The notes beneath the pieces are model-generated. The model saw nothing but the letters and a program-made list of their open reading frames with translations, searched no databases and was not told the DNA's origin. This document shows, piece after piece, positions 1 through 7,414 of a stretch of 64,000 bases of DNA. Both the position numbers and the translations under genes were made by a program. The stretch is taken from NCBI RefSeq assembly GCF_900113865.1, contig NZ_FOQY01000002.1, positions 62,001 to 126,000 on the forward strand, written 5' to 3'. Positions within the stretch are counted from its first letter, which is position 1, and each line of letters starts with the position of its first letter. The DNA is from Streptosporangium canum (lineage in GTDB: Bacteria > Actinomycetota > Actinomycetes > Streptosporangiales > Streptosporangiaceae).

Positions 1-49
1 CCCGGCGATCTCGCGGTGCGCCGGGCCGGCGGGTGCGTAGGCTGACCCG

Positions 50-535
50 GTGACGGAGACGCGGGCCACGGGATACGACTGCCTGTCATCCCGGTTCGTC
101 CCGGAGGCCGAGCTACGGGAATTCCTGCTGGACTGCTTCGGGATCGCCGGGCACGAGCTGTTCGTCGGCCACGCCGACCGGGTCGCCGAGGGCCTGCCGG
201 ACGTCCCGCAGGACGTGGTGTTCGCCGCCTTCTGCACCTACCGGCAGGCCCGCGGCCACTTTGCGATGATCTTTGACGTCGGCGTCGAGGGACGTCTCGC
301 CGACCGGGTGGGCCGCCGGGAGTTCGCCGAGAGGTTCGCCGCGCGCTTCGGCGCGTACGTGCTGTACGGCGACACCGAACCGCCGGGCCTGTGGACGGTG
401 GTCCTGGCGGACGGCGGCCGTCTCCGCGCCGCGATGGAGGAGCGGGACGGCCGCTCCGTGCTCTACGCGGTCACGGCGCCGGTGCCCGGCCTCCCCGAGG
501 TCCGGGTGGACGAAGGACTCCGGCGGATCCGATGA
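50..535 (+). CDS. Hypothetical protein, 161 aa
   Basis: I do not recognise this protein. It reads as a soluble, acidic, single-domain protein with no signal peptide, membrane segment or obvious catalytic motif. The third-position GC bias of this frame matches the surrounding genes, which supports it as coding. The GTG start is the first possible one; only 49 bases of upstream sequence are in the window, so promoter and operon context cannot be judged. It converges on the alpha/beta hydrolase gene that follows and is probably outside the polyketide cluster. Confidence 0.6.
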   Translation: MTETRATGYDCLSSRFVPEAELREFLLDCFGIAGHELFVGHADRVAEGLPDVPQDVVFAAFCTYRQARGHFAMIFDVGVEGRLADRVGRREFAERFAARFGAYVLYGDTEPPGLWTVVLADGGRLRAAMEERDGRSVLYAVTAPVPGLPEVRVDEGLRRIR

Positions 536-605
536 GCCTCACGGCTTCCCGGATCGGCCACCGCCCGCCACCTCCCGGACACGCCGTGCGGCGTGGTGGG
601 GAGGC

Positions 606-1472
606 TCATCTCGGGAGCCGGACGCCCGTCGCGGAGGCGAGCCACGGACGCATCACCGGCAGGACGTGCGCGGCCTGCATGGCCTGGGTGTGGTCGAGCC
701 CCTCCAGGACGCTCACCTCCCAGCCGAGGTCGCCGAGCTCCGCACGCCGGTTCACGACCGGGCCCGCCATGCTCACGTGCACCCCGCCCCACCGCTCGCC
801 GTACTCTATTTCGTCCGCCGAGCCCACGAAGCAGAGGCGGGGACAGCTGATCCGCGCCTGGGCGGCGCGGTCGTCGAACCCCTGCAACGCCTGATACAGC
901 GTGACGAACTGCCGGGTCTGCGCCTCCGTCATGGACACCTCCACCGACGACCAGTCGGGTTCCTCCGAGTTCCGCGAGGTCTGCGGGGTCGCGGGGGGGC
1001 TCTGGGGTGAGACGGCCATCTCGTGGGTGGCCATGGTCACGCGAAGCATCTCCGCGTACGGCCCGCCGAGCGGCGGGAAACCGCCCATGACGAGCGCCGA
1101 GAGCCGGTCGGTCCTGATCGCGAGCTGAAGCCCGCTCAGCGCCAGCCAGGAGTATCCGTAATAGGCGAACCGGTCGGCCCCCACCGCGTCGGCCACGGCG
1201 AGCAGGTCTCCGGCGACGTTGGCGGGTGTCAGGGTGTCTGGTTTGGGGGTGCCCAGGACATGACCTTCGTAGTCGAAGGCGACCACCTGGAACGCGTCGC
1301 TGAGGCCCTCGATGAGGGAACGGCCCAGGGCCGGGTCGGCGCCCCACTTCCGCATCGCCTCGGCCTGCGGCCCCTCCGCCGGACGCGGGTTGACCGGGAG
1401 CAGCACGGTGGGGCCCGCGCCGTGGACCTCCACGTCGACAGTGCTTCCGTCATGCAATTTCGCCTTGGTCAT
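606..1472 (-). CDS. Alpha/beta hydrolase
   Basis: A 288-aa alpha/beta-hydrolase fold protein. The nucleophile elbow is Gly-Tyr-Ser-Trp (Ser about residue 108), with a likely acid in the VGSADEI segment and a likely catalytic His in GLDHTQ near the C-terminus. I chose the ATG at 1472 because GGAG lies 8-9 nt upstream; a TTG at 1487 is possible but has no ribosome site. The substrate cannot be told. The promoter region carries the same paired 15-bp motif as that of the TetR gene upstream, so the hydrolase is probably the regulator's target. A detoxification or resistance-type pair is the simplest reading. Membership of the polyketide cluster is doubtful. Confidence 0.8.
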   Translation of the reverse strand: MTKAKLHDGSTVDVEVHGAGPTVLLPVNPRPAEGPQAEAMRKWGADPALGRSLIEGLSDAFQVVAFDYEGHVLGTPKPDTLTPANVAGDLLAVADAVGADRFAYYGYSWLALSGLQLAIRTDRLSALVMGGFPPLGGPYAEMLRVTMATHEMAVSPQSPPATPQTSRNSEEPDWSSVEVSMTEAQTRQFVTLYQALQGFDDRAAQARISCPRLCFVGSADEIEYGERWGGVHVSMAGPVVNRRAELGDLGWEVSVLEGLDHTQAMQAAHVLPVMRPWLASATGVRLPR

Positions 1473-1514
1473 TGAAACCATCTCCAATTTCGATCCGCCA
1501 CGACGGCAGACAAC

Positions 1515-1566
1515 TCCTTAGGCCGTAAAGTATGGCCTCATGCCACAATAGTTTATAGCGTAAGGA
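1515..1566. promoter_or_regulatory. Paired TetR-type operator upstream of hydrolase
   Basis: Two inverted 15-bp copies: TCCTTAGGCCGTAAA at 1515-1529 and, on the other strand, TCCTTACGCTATAAA at 1566-1552, 22 bp apart. The flanks extend the match: CAACTCCTTA at 1511-1520 is repeated exactly in inverse at 1561-1570. Each copy contains a TTA-N5-TAA dyad. The same arrangement occurs upstream of the TetR gene, which makes it the likely operator. TetR binding is an inference. Confidence 0.6.
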
Positions 1567-1651
1567 GTTGTGTCGCGGAAACCTCGTCAGGAGGGGCGGC
1601 CGGCGGCCGCGCTTCAGGGGGCCCCGCGGGCGCGGGCCCGGGGGGAGGGGA

Positions 1652-2443
1652 TCACGTCCCGGCTCTGTCCACGGTCGCCTCGATCCCGTCCAGCAGGACG
1701 GCGAGCCCGGCCTCGAAGGTCTTCCTCGCCTCCCGCTCCAGGTAGGGGACGCTCTCGTCCTCAGGAGGGGACGCCGGCCCGCTCTCGAGCCAGGCCACCA
1801 TCGGGAAGCGCTCGGCGAAGTCGGGCGCGACCTCCCCCAGCAGGGCCGCGCGGGCCGGCCACCACTGCTCGTCGGACACCCCGGTCGCCGCCGCGGCCTG
1901 CCGTGACTCCGCGACGGTCTGCGCGGCCCCGCGCACGAAGTAGAACAGCGTCCCGACGACGCGTCGCAGCGGGCCGGCCTCCAGGCCGGTCGCGCGCAGG
2001 ACGCCCACCACCGTCTCGAGCATGACGTACTCGTTGGGCCCCAGCACCGGCCGTACCTGCGACACCTGCAGCACCCACGGATGCCGCAGGTAGAACGCCC
2101 AGGCATTCTCGGCCCAGGACGTCACCCCGGCCCGCCAGCCCGCCCGCGGGTCGTAGCCGGCGGGCAGCTCGGCCAGGGTCCGGTCGTACATCAGGTCGAC
2201 CAGCTCGCTCTTGCTGGGGACGTAGGTGTACAGGGCCATGGCCGTGCGCCCGAGCCGCTCGCCCACCGCGCGCATGGAAAGCGCGGCCATCCCCTCCGCG
2301 TCGGCGACGGCGATCGCCGCGTCCACGATCACGTCCACGCTCAGCCCCGGCTTGGGGCCCGGCCGCGCGTCCCCCGGCCCCTCGGTGCGCCACAGCAGGG
2401 CCATCGAACGGCGCGCATCGCCCTGTCCGGCAAAGACGACCAC
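1652..2443 (-). CDS. TetR family transcriptional regulator
   Basis: A 263-aa regulator. Residues about 35-85 form a TetR_N helix-turn-helix (DAAIAVADAEG, then MRAVGERLG, then ALYTYVPSKSELVDLM). The C-terminal part fits the TetR_C class found in TetR/VanT-like actinomycete proteins, with long helices that would form the ligand pocket and dimer interface. The GTG start is preceded by AAGGAG at a spacing of 6. It is transcribed leftwards towards the hydrolase with about 180 bp between them, each gene having its own promoter with the same operator pair, so autoregulation plus control of the hydrolase is likely. It is not a SARP and is probably a local regulator rather than the cluster activator. 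Confidence 0.85.
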   Translation of the reverse strand: MVVFAGQGDARRSMALLWRTEGPGDARPGPKPGLSVDVIVDAAIAVADAEGMAALSMRAVGERLGRTAMALYTYVPSKSELVDLMYDRTLAELPAGYDPRAGWRAGVTSWAENAWAFYLRHPWVLQVSQVRPVLGPNEYVMLETVVGVLRATGLEAGPLRRVVGTLFYFVRGAAQTVAESRQAAAATGVSDEQWWPARAALLGEVAPDFAERFPMVAWLESGPASPPEDESVPYLEREARKTFEAGLAVLLDGIEATVDRAGT

Positions 2444-2450
2444 TTGCAGC

Positions 2451-2501
2451 TCCTTACAACATAAACTAACCTTGTCGATCGATCTCTTTATGGCATAAGG
2501 A
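2451..2501. promoter_or_regulatory. Paired TetR-type operator upstream of TetR gene
   Basis: TCCTTACAACATAAA at 2451-2465 and, inverted, TCCTTATGCCATAAA at 2501-2487, with a 21-bp spacer. This is the same consensus (TCCTTA-N4-RTAAA) and geometry as the pair at 1515-1566. The left copy overlaps the ribosome site of the TetR gene, so the region is AT-rich promoter DNA positioned for autorepression. Confidence 0.55.
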
Positions 2502-2625
2502 TATCAGCGGGCGGCGGCGCGGGCCGGTGGGGGACTGCGGGCGCGCCGTCCGGCGGCCGGCGGCGGGCCGCGGTGCCGTCACGGATGGCGAGGCGCTCGC
2601 TGGGCGGTCGCCGGCGGCTTGCCCG

Positions 2626-2931
2626 TCATTTCTCCTCCTGCCTGAACTGCTCCTCAAGTTTCAGGAAGAGGCGGCGTTCCCGGTAGGGCAGGTGCTCGTG
2701 GGAGGTGATCCGCTCGGGGTGCGGTGGCCGGCCGGGTGCCCGCTCCGGCCCGTGACGCGCCGGCCGCGTGGAGAGCTTGGCGGCCTCCGCCCGCAGGGCG
2801 GCCAGGACCTCGGGATTTGGCCACGAGGCCGCTCCGAGATACATCAGACCTGTTCCGAGGTAGGTCAGACCTCTTCTGAGGCGGTGTTTCATCCGCCGCA
2901 GAGCCCCTCTCTCCGGGGTGTCGTCGCGCAT
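2626..2931 (-). CDS. Hypothetical protein, 101 aa
   Basis: A small basic protein that I cannot assign. The last 20 residues (RERRLFLKLEEQF core) look like a short amphipathic helix somewhat reminiscent of actinobacterial DUF3040 starts, but the order is wrong for that family. There is no clear ribosome site at the ATG. It could be a real small gene or chance; another frame of similar length overlaps it. Confidence 0.3.
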   Translation of the reverse strand: MRDDTPERGALRRMKHRLRRGLTYLGTGLMYLGAASWPNPEVLAALRAEAAKLSTRPARHGPERAPGRPPHPERITSHEHLPYRERRLFLKLEEQFRQEEK

Positions 2932-3073
2932 CCGGGCCTCCGGTGATCGATCCCGCGTCCGAGCCTGGCCGTGGCACCTCTCGGGCCGCTCGAGAACCGC
3001 TGGACTCCCACTCCCGCCGGCCGTACGGGCCCTTCTGGAAAAACGCGAAAGTGTGAAACGAGAGGAAGTGGTG

Positions 3074-3529
3074 TCAGAAGAGCATGGTGACGGCGATGCT
3101 GTTGGCGACGAGCGCCACCATCGCGAGTGCGGTGCGCAGCATGTGCCAGCGCCGCCACAGCGGGCGCGGATCCTGCCAGCCGGGCGGGATCGCGTCCGGA
3201 TCGGTGCGGTGCACCCGCCTGTTGATCGGCACGTTGCGCAGGTGGGAGACCAGCGAGACCCCGGCCAGGCACACGGCCGCGCCGATGATCAGCGAGCGGG
3301 CCGTGGCCGCGGACGCCTGTACGGCGAGCACGATGTCCAGCAGCGTCGTGCTCAGCACGATGATCGGCATGGTGGGATCCCAGTTCCTGCCCAGCAACGT
3401 GTGCGTGTAGACATAGCGGTCCGGTGACATCGCGGCCAGGGCCGGTACCGTGCTGAGGGCCACCGCGAACAGCACACCGGCCACCGTTCCGCTGCCGAGC
3501 AGGGCCAGCACGCTGAGCACATGCATCAT
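3074..3529 (-). CDS. DUF1772 anthrone-oxygenase-like membrane protein
   Basis: A 151-aa protein with four predicted hydrophobic helices (about residues 5-25, 50-72, 75-95, 130-150) and the conserved NVPINR motif before the third loop, as in DUF1772 (anthrone oxygenase superfamily). Known relatives in aromatic polyketide clusters oxidise anthrone-type intermediates to quinones without a cofactor. The start was set at ATG 3529, whose GGAGG ribosome site lies inside the last codons of the upstream LLM gene, so the two are translationally coupled. A paralogue with the same NVPIN motif lies in the core operon at 12.7 kb. The reaction is inferred from the family. Confidence 0.75.
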   Translation of the reverse strand: MMHVLSVLALLGSGTVAGVLFAVALSTVPALAAMSPDRYVYTHTLLGRNWDPTMPIIVLSTTLLDIVLAVQASAATARSLIIGAAVCLAGVSLVSHLRNVPINRRVHRTDPDAIPPGWQDPRPLWRRWHMLRTALAMVALVANSIAVTMLF

Positions 3530-3534
3530 CGTGA

Positions 3535-4392
3535 TCACCTCCAGACCGCACCGGCGATCAGATCCGCCTGAGCCGGGTCCGGGACGCACGGGAACAGGAT
3601 CAGCTCGTCGCAGCCCGCGGCCCGGTAACCGGCGGCGAACTCCTGGAGCCGCCGCGCGTCGGTGAGCACGCCGCGCACGGCCATCTCGGCCTTCCAGCCG
3701 ATGAAGGAGTAGTAGTCGAGCAGGTAGCGCTCGGCCTGCTCGCGCGCGCCCGGCCCCAGTGCCACATAGGCGATCGCCGCCAGGCGCGGCCGGTCGGCGC
3801 GGCCCGCGGCGCGCCAGGCCGTCCGGACGCGCTCGGCCAGTTCGGCGTAGCCCGCGGCCGAGCTGCCTCCGGCGATCCAGCCGTCGCCGAAAGCGGCGGC
3901 ACGCCGCATGGCCGCGGGGGAGTGGCCGCCGACGAGCAGCGGCGGGCCGTCCTTCGCCCAGCGCGGGCCGGGGACCGGGCCGGCGGCCGTCCCGTCCCAG
4001 GACCGCCGCAGCTCGCCGAGCAGGTCGTCGAGCCGGCGCCCCCGCCCGGCGTACGGCGTCCCGCACGCCTCGTAGTCGTCCGGCCGCCCACCGGCCGCGA
4101 CGCCGACCACGAGCCGGCCGTCGGAGAGCCGGTCCAGGCTGGCCAGCTGCTTGGTCAGCAGCGCCCTGTCACCCCGGTACGCGGCGATCAGGATGGTCGT
4201 GGCCAGCCGGATCCGGCTCGTCGCGCCGGCCGCGGCGGCGAGCGCGATCAGGGACTCGTAACCGTCGTACATCAGCCGGTCGAGCACGCCGAGGGAGGAG
4301 AATCCGAGTTCCTCGGCGCGCTGGGCCCAGACGAGGACGTCCCGGCCGGTGATCCCGGGGATCATCGTCGGCAGCCCGATCCCAACCTCCAT
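3535..4392 (-). CDS. LLM-class (luciferase-like) oxidoreductase
   Basis: A 285-aa TIM-barrel flavin or F420-dependent oxidoreductase of the luciferase-like monooxygenase class. The N-terminus (VGIGLPTMIPG), the TTILIAAYR strand, the KQLASLDRLSDGRLVVGV motif and the PLLVGGHSPAAM loop are typical. ATG 4392 has GGAGG 5 nt upstream; the ATG at 4404 is less likely. It is closely related to the LLM enzyme at 22.4 kb, so the pair probably arose by duplication. In aromatic polyketide clusters such proteins act as quinone reductases or hydroxylases; which one applies here is unknown. It sits in a four-gene leftward operon. Confidence 0.85.
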   Translation of the reverse strand: MEVGIGLPTMIPGITGRDVLVWAQRAEELGFSSLGVLDRLMYDGYESLIALAAAAGATSRIRLATTILIAAYRGDRALLTKQLASLDRLSDGRLVVGVAAGGRPDDYEACGTPYAGRGRRLDDLLGELRRSWDGTAAGPVPGPRWAKDGPPLLVGGHSPAAMRRAAAFGDGWIAGGSSAAGYAELAERVRTAWRAAGRADRPRLAAIAYVALGPGAREQAERYLLDYYSFIGWKAEMAVRGVLTDARRLQEFAAGYRAAGCDELILFPCVPDPAQADLIAGAVWR

Positions 4393-4468
4393 GCCACCCT
4401 CCATGTCTCAGCCCGGCTGGGCGTCCTGGCCGGCTCGCGCCGGCGGTCCGGCTGTCACGGCTGCGCCC

Positions 4469-4849
4469 TCACCGCTCCACCGGGTGGGTGTCCACCGACA
4501 GCTGGGAGACGCAGCGCATGACCGCGTCGCGGAAGTAGGCTCCGAACGCCCCCGGCGTCGAGGTGTCGCGCTGCTCGGCGAGGTAGGGCGCGAGCTTCTC
4601 CTCGATCAGGTGCACGCCCCGCTGTCCCGCCATGTGCGCGGCCACGGCCCTGAAGTCGCCCTCGTAGTGGATCACGCGGACCATCACGTCGTCCTTGATG
4701 AAGACGGCCGTGCCGAGCAGGCGGCCGGCCTGCCCGCCCTCCTCGTCGCGCATGACAGGGGTGTCCACCCGCTGGAATCCGGCGAAGATTTCCGCGATCT
4801 CGTCCTCGTACCCGAGTTTGACCCGGTAAGTGATGGCAGCAAAGGGCAT
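4469..4849 (-). CDS. SchA/CurD-like polyketide protein
   Basis: A 126-aa protein with the SchA/CurD domain, named from spore-pigment and curamycin clusters. The start MPFAAITYRVKLGYEDEIAE and the ending MRCVSQLSV are the family hallmarks. The fold is a duplicated ferredoxin-like dimeric alpha/beta barrel, and the proteins are associated with cyclisation or oxygenation of aromatic polyketides. The ATG overlaps the stop of the SDR upstream (TGATG), so it is coupled to that gene. A second copy with the same start and end motifs lies at 42.9 kb. The exact reaction is not established. Confidence 0.8.
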   Translation of the reverse strand: MPFAAITYRVKLGYEDEIAEIFAGFQRVDTPVMRDEEGGQAGRLLGTAVFIKDDVMVRVIHYEGDFRAVAAHMAGQRGVHLIEEKLAPYLAEQRDTSTPGAFGAYFRDAVMRCVSQLSVDTHPVER

Positions 4850-5586
4850 CAGATGCCTCCGTCCACGTTGAGAGTGACACCGGTGATGTACCGGGACACG
4901 TCGCTGGCCAGGAACAGCACGGCCGCGGCCACGTCGGCGCCGGTGCCCAGGCGGCCGAGCGCGGTCACGGCGCGGATGAGGTCGGCGACCGGGGGCGGCG
5001 GCCCGCCGCCGGGTTCGGTCACGATCACGCCGGGCGCCACCGTGTTGACCCGGATGCCGCGGCCTCCGAGCTCCCTGGCCAGTGACCGGGTCAGCCCGAC
5101 GAGCGCGGTCTTGGAGGCGCCGTAGTGCGCGCTCTCCGGCCGCCCGCGCATGCCGGCCGAAGCTCCGATGTTGATGACCGAGCCGTTGTCGGCCAGCAAC
5201 CCGAGCGCGGCCTGGGTCACCAGGAAGCAACTGGTCAGGTTCGTCTCGATGACCCGGTGCCACTTCTCCCCGGTGAGCTCCCCGAACGGCGACCGGCCGT
5301 CGACGCCGACGTTGTTGACGACCACGTCGAGCCCGCCCAGCGCCTCCCGGCAGGCGTCCGCGAGCGTGGCCACGCCGGCGGTGTCGGTGACGTCGGCCTG
5401 CACCACGCGGTGGCCGTCGCCCAGCCCCTTGAGCTCATGGGCGAGGGCGTCGGCCGCCTCGCCCGGGCTGCGGTTGCAGGCCACGACGCAGGCCCCGGCC
5501 CGGGCGAACGCGAGCACGGTCTCCCGGCCTATCCCGTGAGTGCCGCCGGTGACGAGGACACGTTTGCCGGCCAGTCCAAGATCCAC
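4849..5586 (-). CDS. SDR family ketoreductase (FabG-like)
   Basis: A 245-aa classical short-chain dehydrogenase. The NAD(P) motif TGGTHGIG is at about residues 13-20, NNVG follows strand 4, the catalytic Ser is in IGASAG, the YGASK tetrad is present and the C-terminal NVDGGI is typical of FabG-like enzymes. It leads a leftward operon with SchA/CurD, LLM and DUF1772 genes. Upstream lies the 101-bp element (5687-5787) also found upstream of the ABM genes. In polyphenol clusters such SDRs reduce a keto group of the polycycle or remove quinone oxygen; the position cannot be told. Confidence 0.85.
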   Translation of the reverse strand: MDLGLAGKRVLVTGGTHGIGRETVLAFARAGACVVACNRSPGEAADALAHELKGLGDGHRVVQADVTDTAGVATLADACREALGGLDVVVNNVGVDGRSPFGELTGEKWHRVIETNLTSCFLVTQAALGLLADNGSVINIGASAGMRGRPESAHYGASKTALVGLTRSLARELGGRGIRVNTVAPGVIVTEPGGGPPPPVADLIRAVTALGRLGTGADVAAAVLFLASDVSRYITGVTLNVDGGI

Positions 5587-5686
5587 GATTAACCTCCGTC
5601 AGGCAGTTACCTGACGAAGATGGTCCGGGTCACTCGCGATGGGCTGGAGTCCCGCTGGGCCGGCCCGCGAGGCGCCGGATCCGCGG

Positions 5687-5787
5687 CAAGCGGACCCCGT
5701 CCCGCCGGCCGATCACCGGCAGCTCACTGACCCCGCGCCCCCTCCAGCCCCTCCGCCGGGCGCCCCCTCAAGCCACCCTCGAGCCGT
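5687..5787. promoter_or_regulatory. 101-bp duplicated promoter-like element, copy A, with SARP box
   Basis: This stretch matches 33482-33583 at about 91% (8 mismatches and one 1-nt gap). At its right end are two heptads 11 bp apart, TCAAGCC (5768-5774) and TCGAGCC (5779-5785), the spacing of SARP operators. On the minus strand they read TCGAGGG and TTGAGGG. In both copies the conserved part extends from the box towards a leftward gene (here the SDR starting at 5586), suggesting box plus promoter and leader for that gene. The box may also serve the rightward ketoreductase. Confidence 0.55.
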
Positions 5788-5875
5788 CCCCGCGCCACCG
5801 GTGGGAGTCTTCTGCGGCACGCACCCCCACCGCTCGGCCGTACGCCCTGACGACGCATCATCTGGAGGTCCTCCG

Positions 5876-5947
5876 ATGACGACCACACGGAAAGCCCGCC
5901 GGCGGCGCCGGCCGCCGTCCGCTCCGGGTCCCCGGCGGTCACGATGA
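5876..5947 (+). CDS. Arg/Pro-rich 23-aa leader ORF coupled to ketoreductase
   Basis: ATG at 5876 is preceded by GGAGG (5864-5868) at a spacing of 7, the best ribosome site in this stretch. It encodes 23 residues with runs of Arg and Pro (core KARRRRRPPS), and its TGA overlaps the ATG of the ketoreductase (ATGA at 5944). The downstream gene has no ribosome site of its own. It could be a leader peptide that couples translation, or merely an upstream start region. No known peptide family is recognised. Confidence 0.45.
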   Translation: MTTTRKARRRRRPPSAPGPRRSR

Positions 5948-6684
5948 CCGGCGCCAAGGTCGCGCTCGTCAGCGGTGGATCGCGCGGCATCGGCCGCGCG
6001 ATCGTGCTGAGGCTGGCACAGGACGGGTTCGACGTCAGCTTCTGCTACCGCAGCGCCGAGGGACCGGCCGCGCAGCTCGTCAAGGAGGCCCGGCAGTCCG
6101 GCGGACGGGTGCTCCCGGTGCGGGCGGATGTGTCCCGCGGCGAGGAGATGCGCGCCTGGGTCACCCGCGCGGAAGAGGAGCTCGGCCCCGTCGACGCGGT
6201 CGTGACGTCGGCCGGCATCACCAGGGACGGGCCGCTCGTGCTCACCGAGGAGGCCGACTGGGAGGAGGTGACGCGCACCAATCTCGGGGGCGTCCACCAC
6301 CTGTGCCGCGCCGCGGTGTTCGGCATGATGAAGCGCCGGTCGGGCTGCATCGTCACGATCTCCTCGGTGTCCGGGGTCTACGGCAACGCGGCGCAGACCA
6401 CCTACTCGGCGTCCAAAGCCGGCGTCATCGGCTTCACCCGCGCGCTGGCGAAGGAGGTCGGCGGCCGCGGCGTGCGGGCCAACGTGGTCGTGCCGGGACT
6501 CATCGACACCGACATGACCGGCAAGCTCAGCGAGCAGGTCAGGCGGCGGCTGACGGAGGCGACAGCCCTGAGGCGGTTCGGCCGCCCGGAGGAGGTGGCC
6601 GAGCTCGTCGCCTTCCTGGCCTCCGATCGCGCCGCGTACATGACCGGAAGCGTCGTCGAGATCCACGGCGGGATCGCGATCTGA
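5944..6684 (+). CDS. 3-oxoacyl-ACP reductase-like ketoreductase
   Basis: A 246-aa SDR close to FabG. The cofactor motif [10 protein letters not shown] is near the N-terminus, followed by ADVS, TSAGITRDG, the catalytic Ser in ISSVSG, the YSASK motif and PGLIDTDMT. The NADPH-type basic patch (CYRSAE) fits use of NADPH. This FabG-like sequence with the ITRDG and VSGVYGN segments resembles ketoreductases that act on the nascent chain in pentangular polyphenol pathways, so it is the best candidate for chain reduction. That assignment is by family resemblance only. It is translated from an ATGA overlap with the leader ORF and followed by a pseudogene. Confidence 0.85.
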   Translation: MTGAKVALVSGGSRGIGRAIVLRLAQDGFDVSFCYRSAEGPAAQLVKEARQSGGRVLPVRADVSRGEEMRAWVTRAEEELGPVDAVVTSAGITRDGPLVLTEEADWEEVTRTNLGGVHHLCRAAVFGMMKRRSGCIVTISSVSGVYGNAAQTTYSASKAGVIGFTRALAKEVGGRGVRANVVVPGLIDTDMTGKLSEQVRRRLTEATALRRFGRPEEVAELVAFLASDRAAYMTGSVVEIHGGIAI

Positions 6685-6698
6685 ATGCGCGACACGAC

Positions 6699-7412
6699 AT
6701 GAACGTCCCCGTCGAGAGACGCCCGCCCGCATGGGACGTGATCGTCATCGGGGCGGGGGTGGGCGGCCTGGTGTGCGCCGCCTACCTCGCCGCTCCGGTC
6801 GTCGTCTCCAACGCCGACTACCGCCGCACGATCCTCGAACTGTGCGATGACGGCGCGGGGTTCCCGCCGAGACTCCTCGCCCGGGCGAGAGCCTCGACGA
6901 TGCGCCTGCCGTGGGCGGTGCTGTACATCGCTCTCGACGTCGCCAAGCCGTACACCCCCGACGCCAACGTCTGGTGGTTCCCCGGGGAGGACATCGAGCG
7001 GAGCTACGCGCGCCTGCACGAGGGCGTCCGCGACGAGCTGCCGTTCGTGTTCGTCTCCTTCGCCCCCGAGGACGGCGGACGGGCCCATCCGGCCGGGCAC
7101 AGCAGCCTTCAGGTGATGACCGTGTGCCCGCCCGGCCACGGATGGTGGGGGATGCCGGGCGGCCCGGCCGACGGCGTCCGCTACCGGCGCGATCCCGCCT
7201 ACCTGGCGGCGAAGCGGGGGCTGACCGAGGCGATGCTGACGGCCGCGGAGAAGGCGGTCGGGCCGCTGCTGCCGGAGGTGCACGCGGGTGCGACGCTCGG
7301 CGATCCGTCGCTGCTGCCCGCCCGTCCGGCCGGCTGGGATCCGCCGGCGGTCTCACGCGGCCGCGGCAGGCGCGGGGCCCGCGGCCGCCCGCGCCTGCCG
7401 GAGGCCGGCTGA
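6699..7412 (+). pseudogene. Remnant of CrtI-like FAD oxidoreductase
   Basis: The frame begins with a good FAD-binding motif (DVIVIGAGVGGLVCAAYLA) but then jumps directly to sequence that belongs far downstream in phytoene-desaturase-like enzymes (VVSNADYRRTILEL, then NVWWFPGEDIERSY, then HSSLQVMT). Roughly 230-260 residues between them, including the rest of the FAD domain, are missing without a frameshift. The C-terminus also lacks the final FAD motif and ends in low-complexity Arg/Gly sequence. At 237 aa against about 500 for the family, this is an internally deleted, probably inactive gene. It starts 15 nt after the ketoreductase stop. Confidence 0.7.
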
Positions 7413-7414
7413 CC

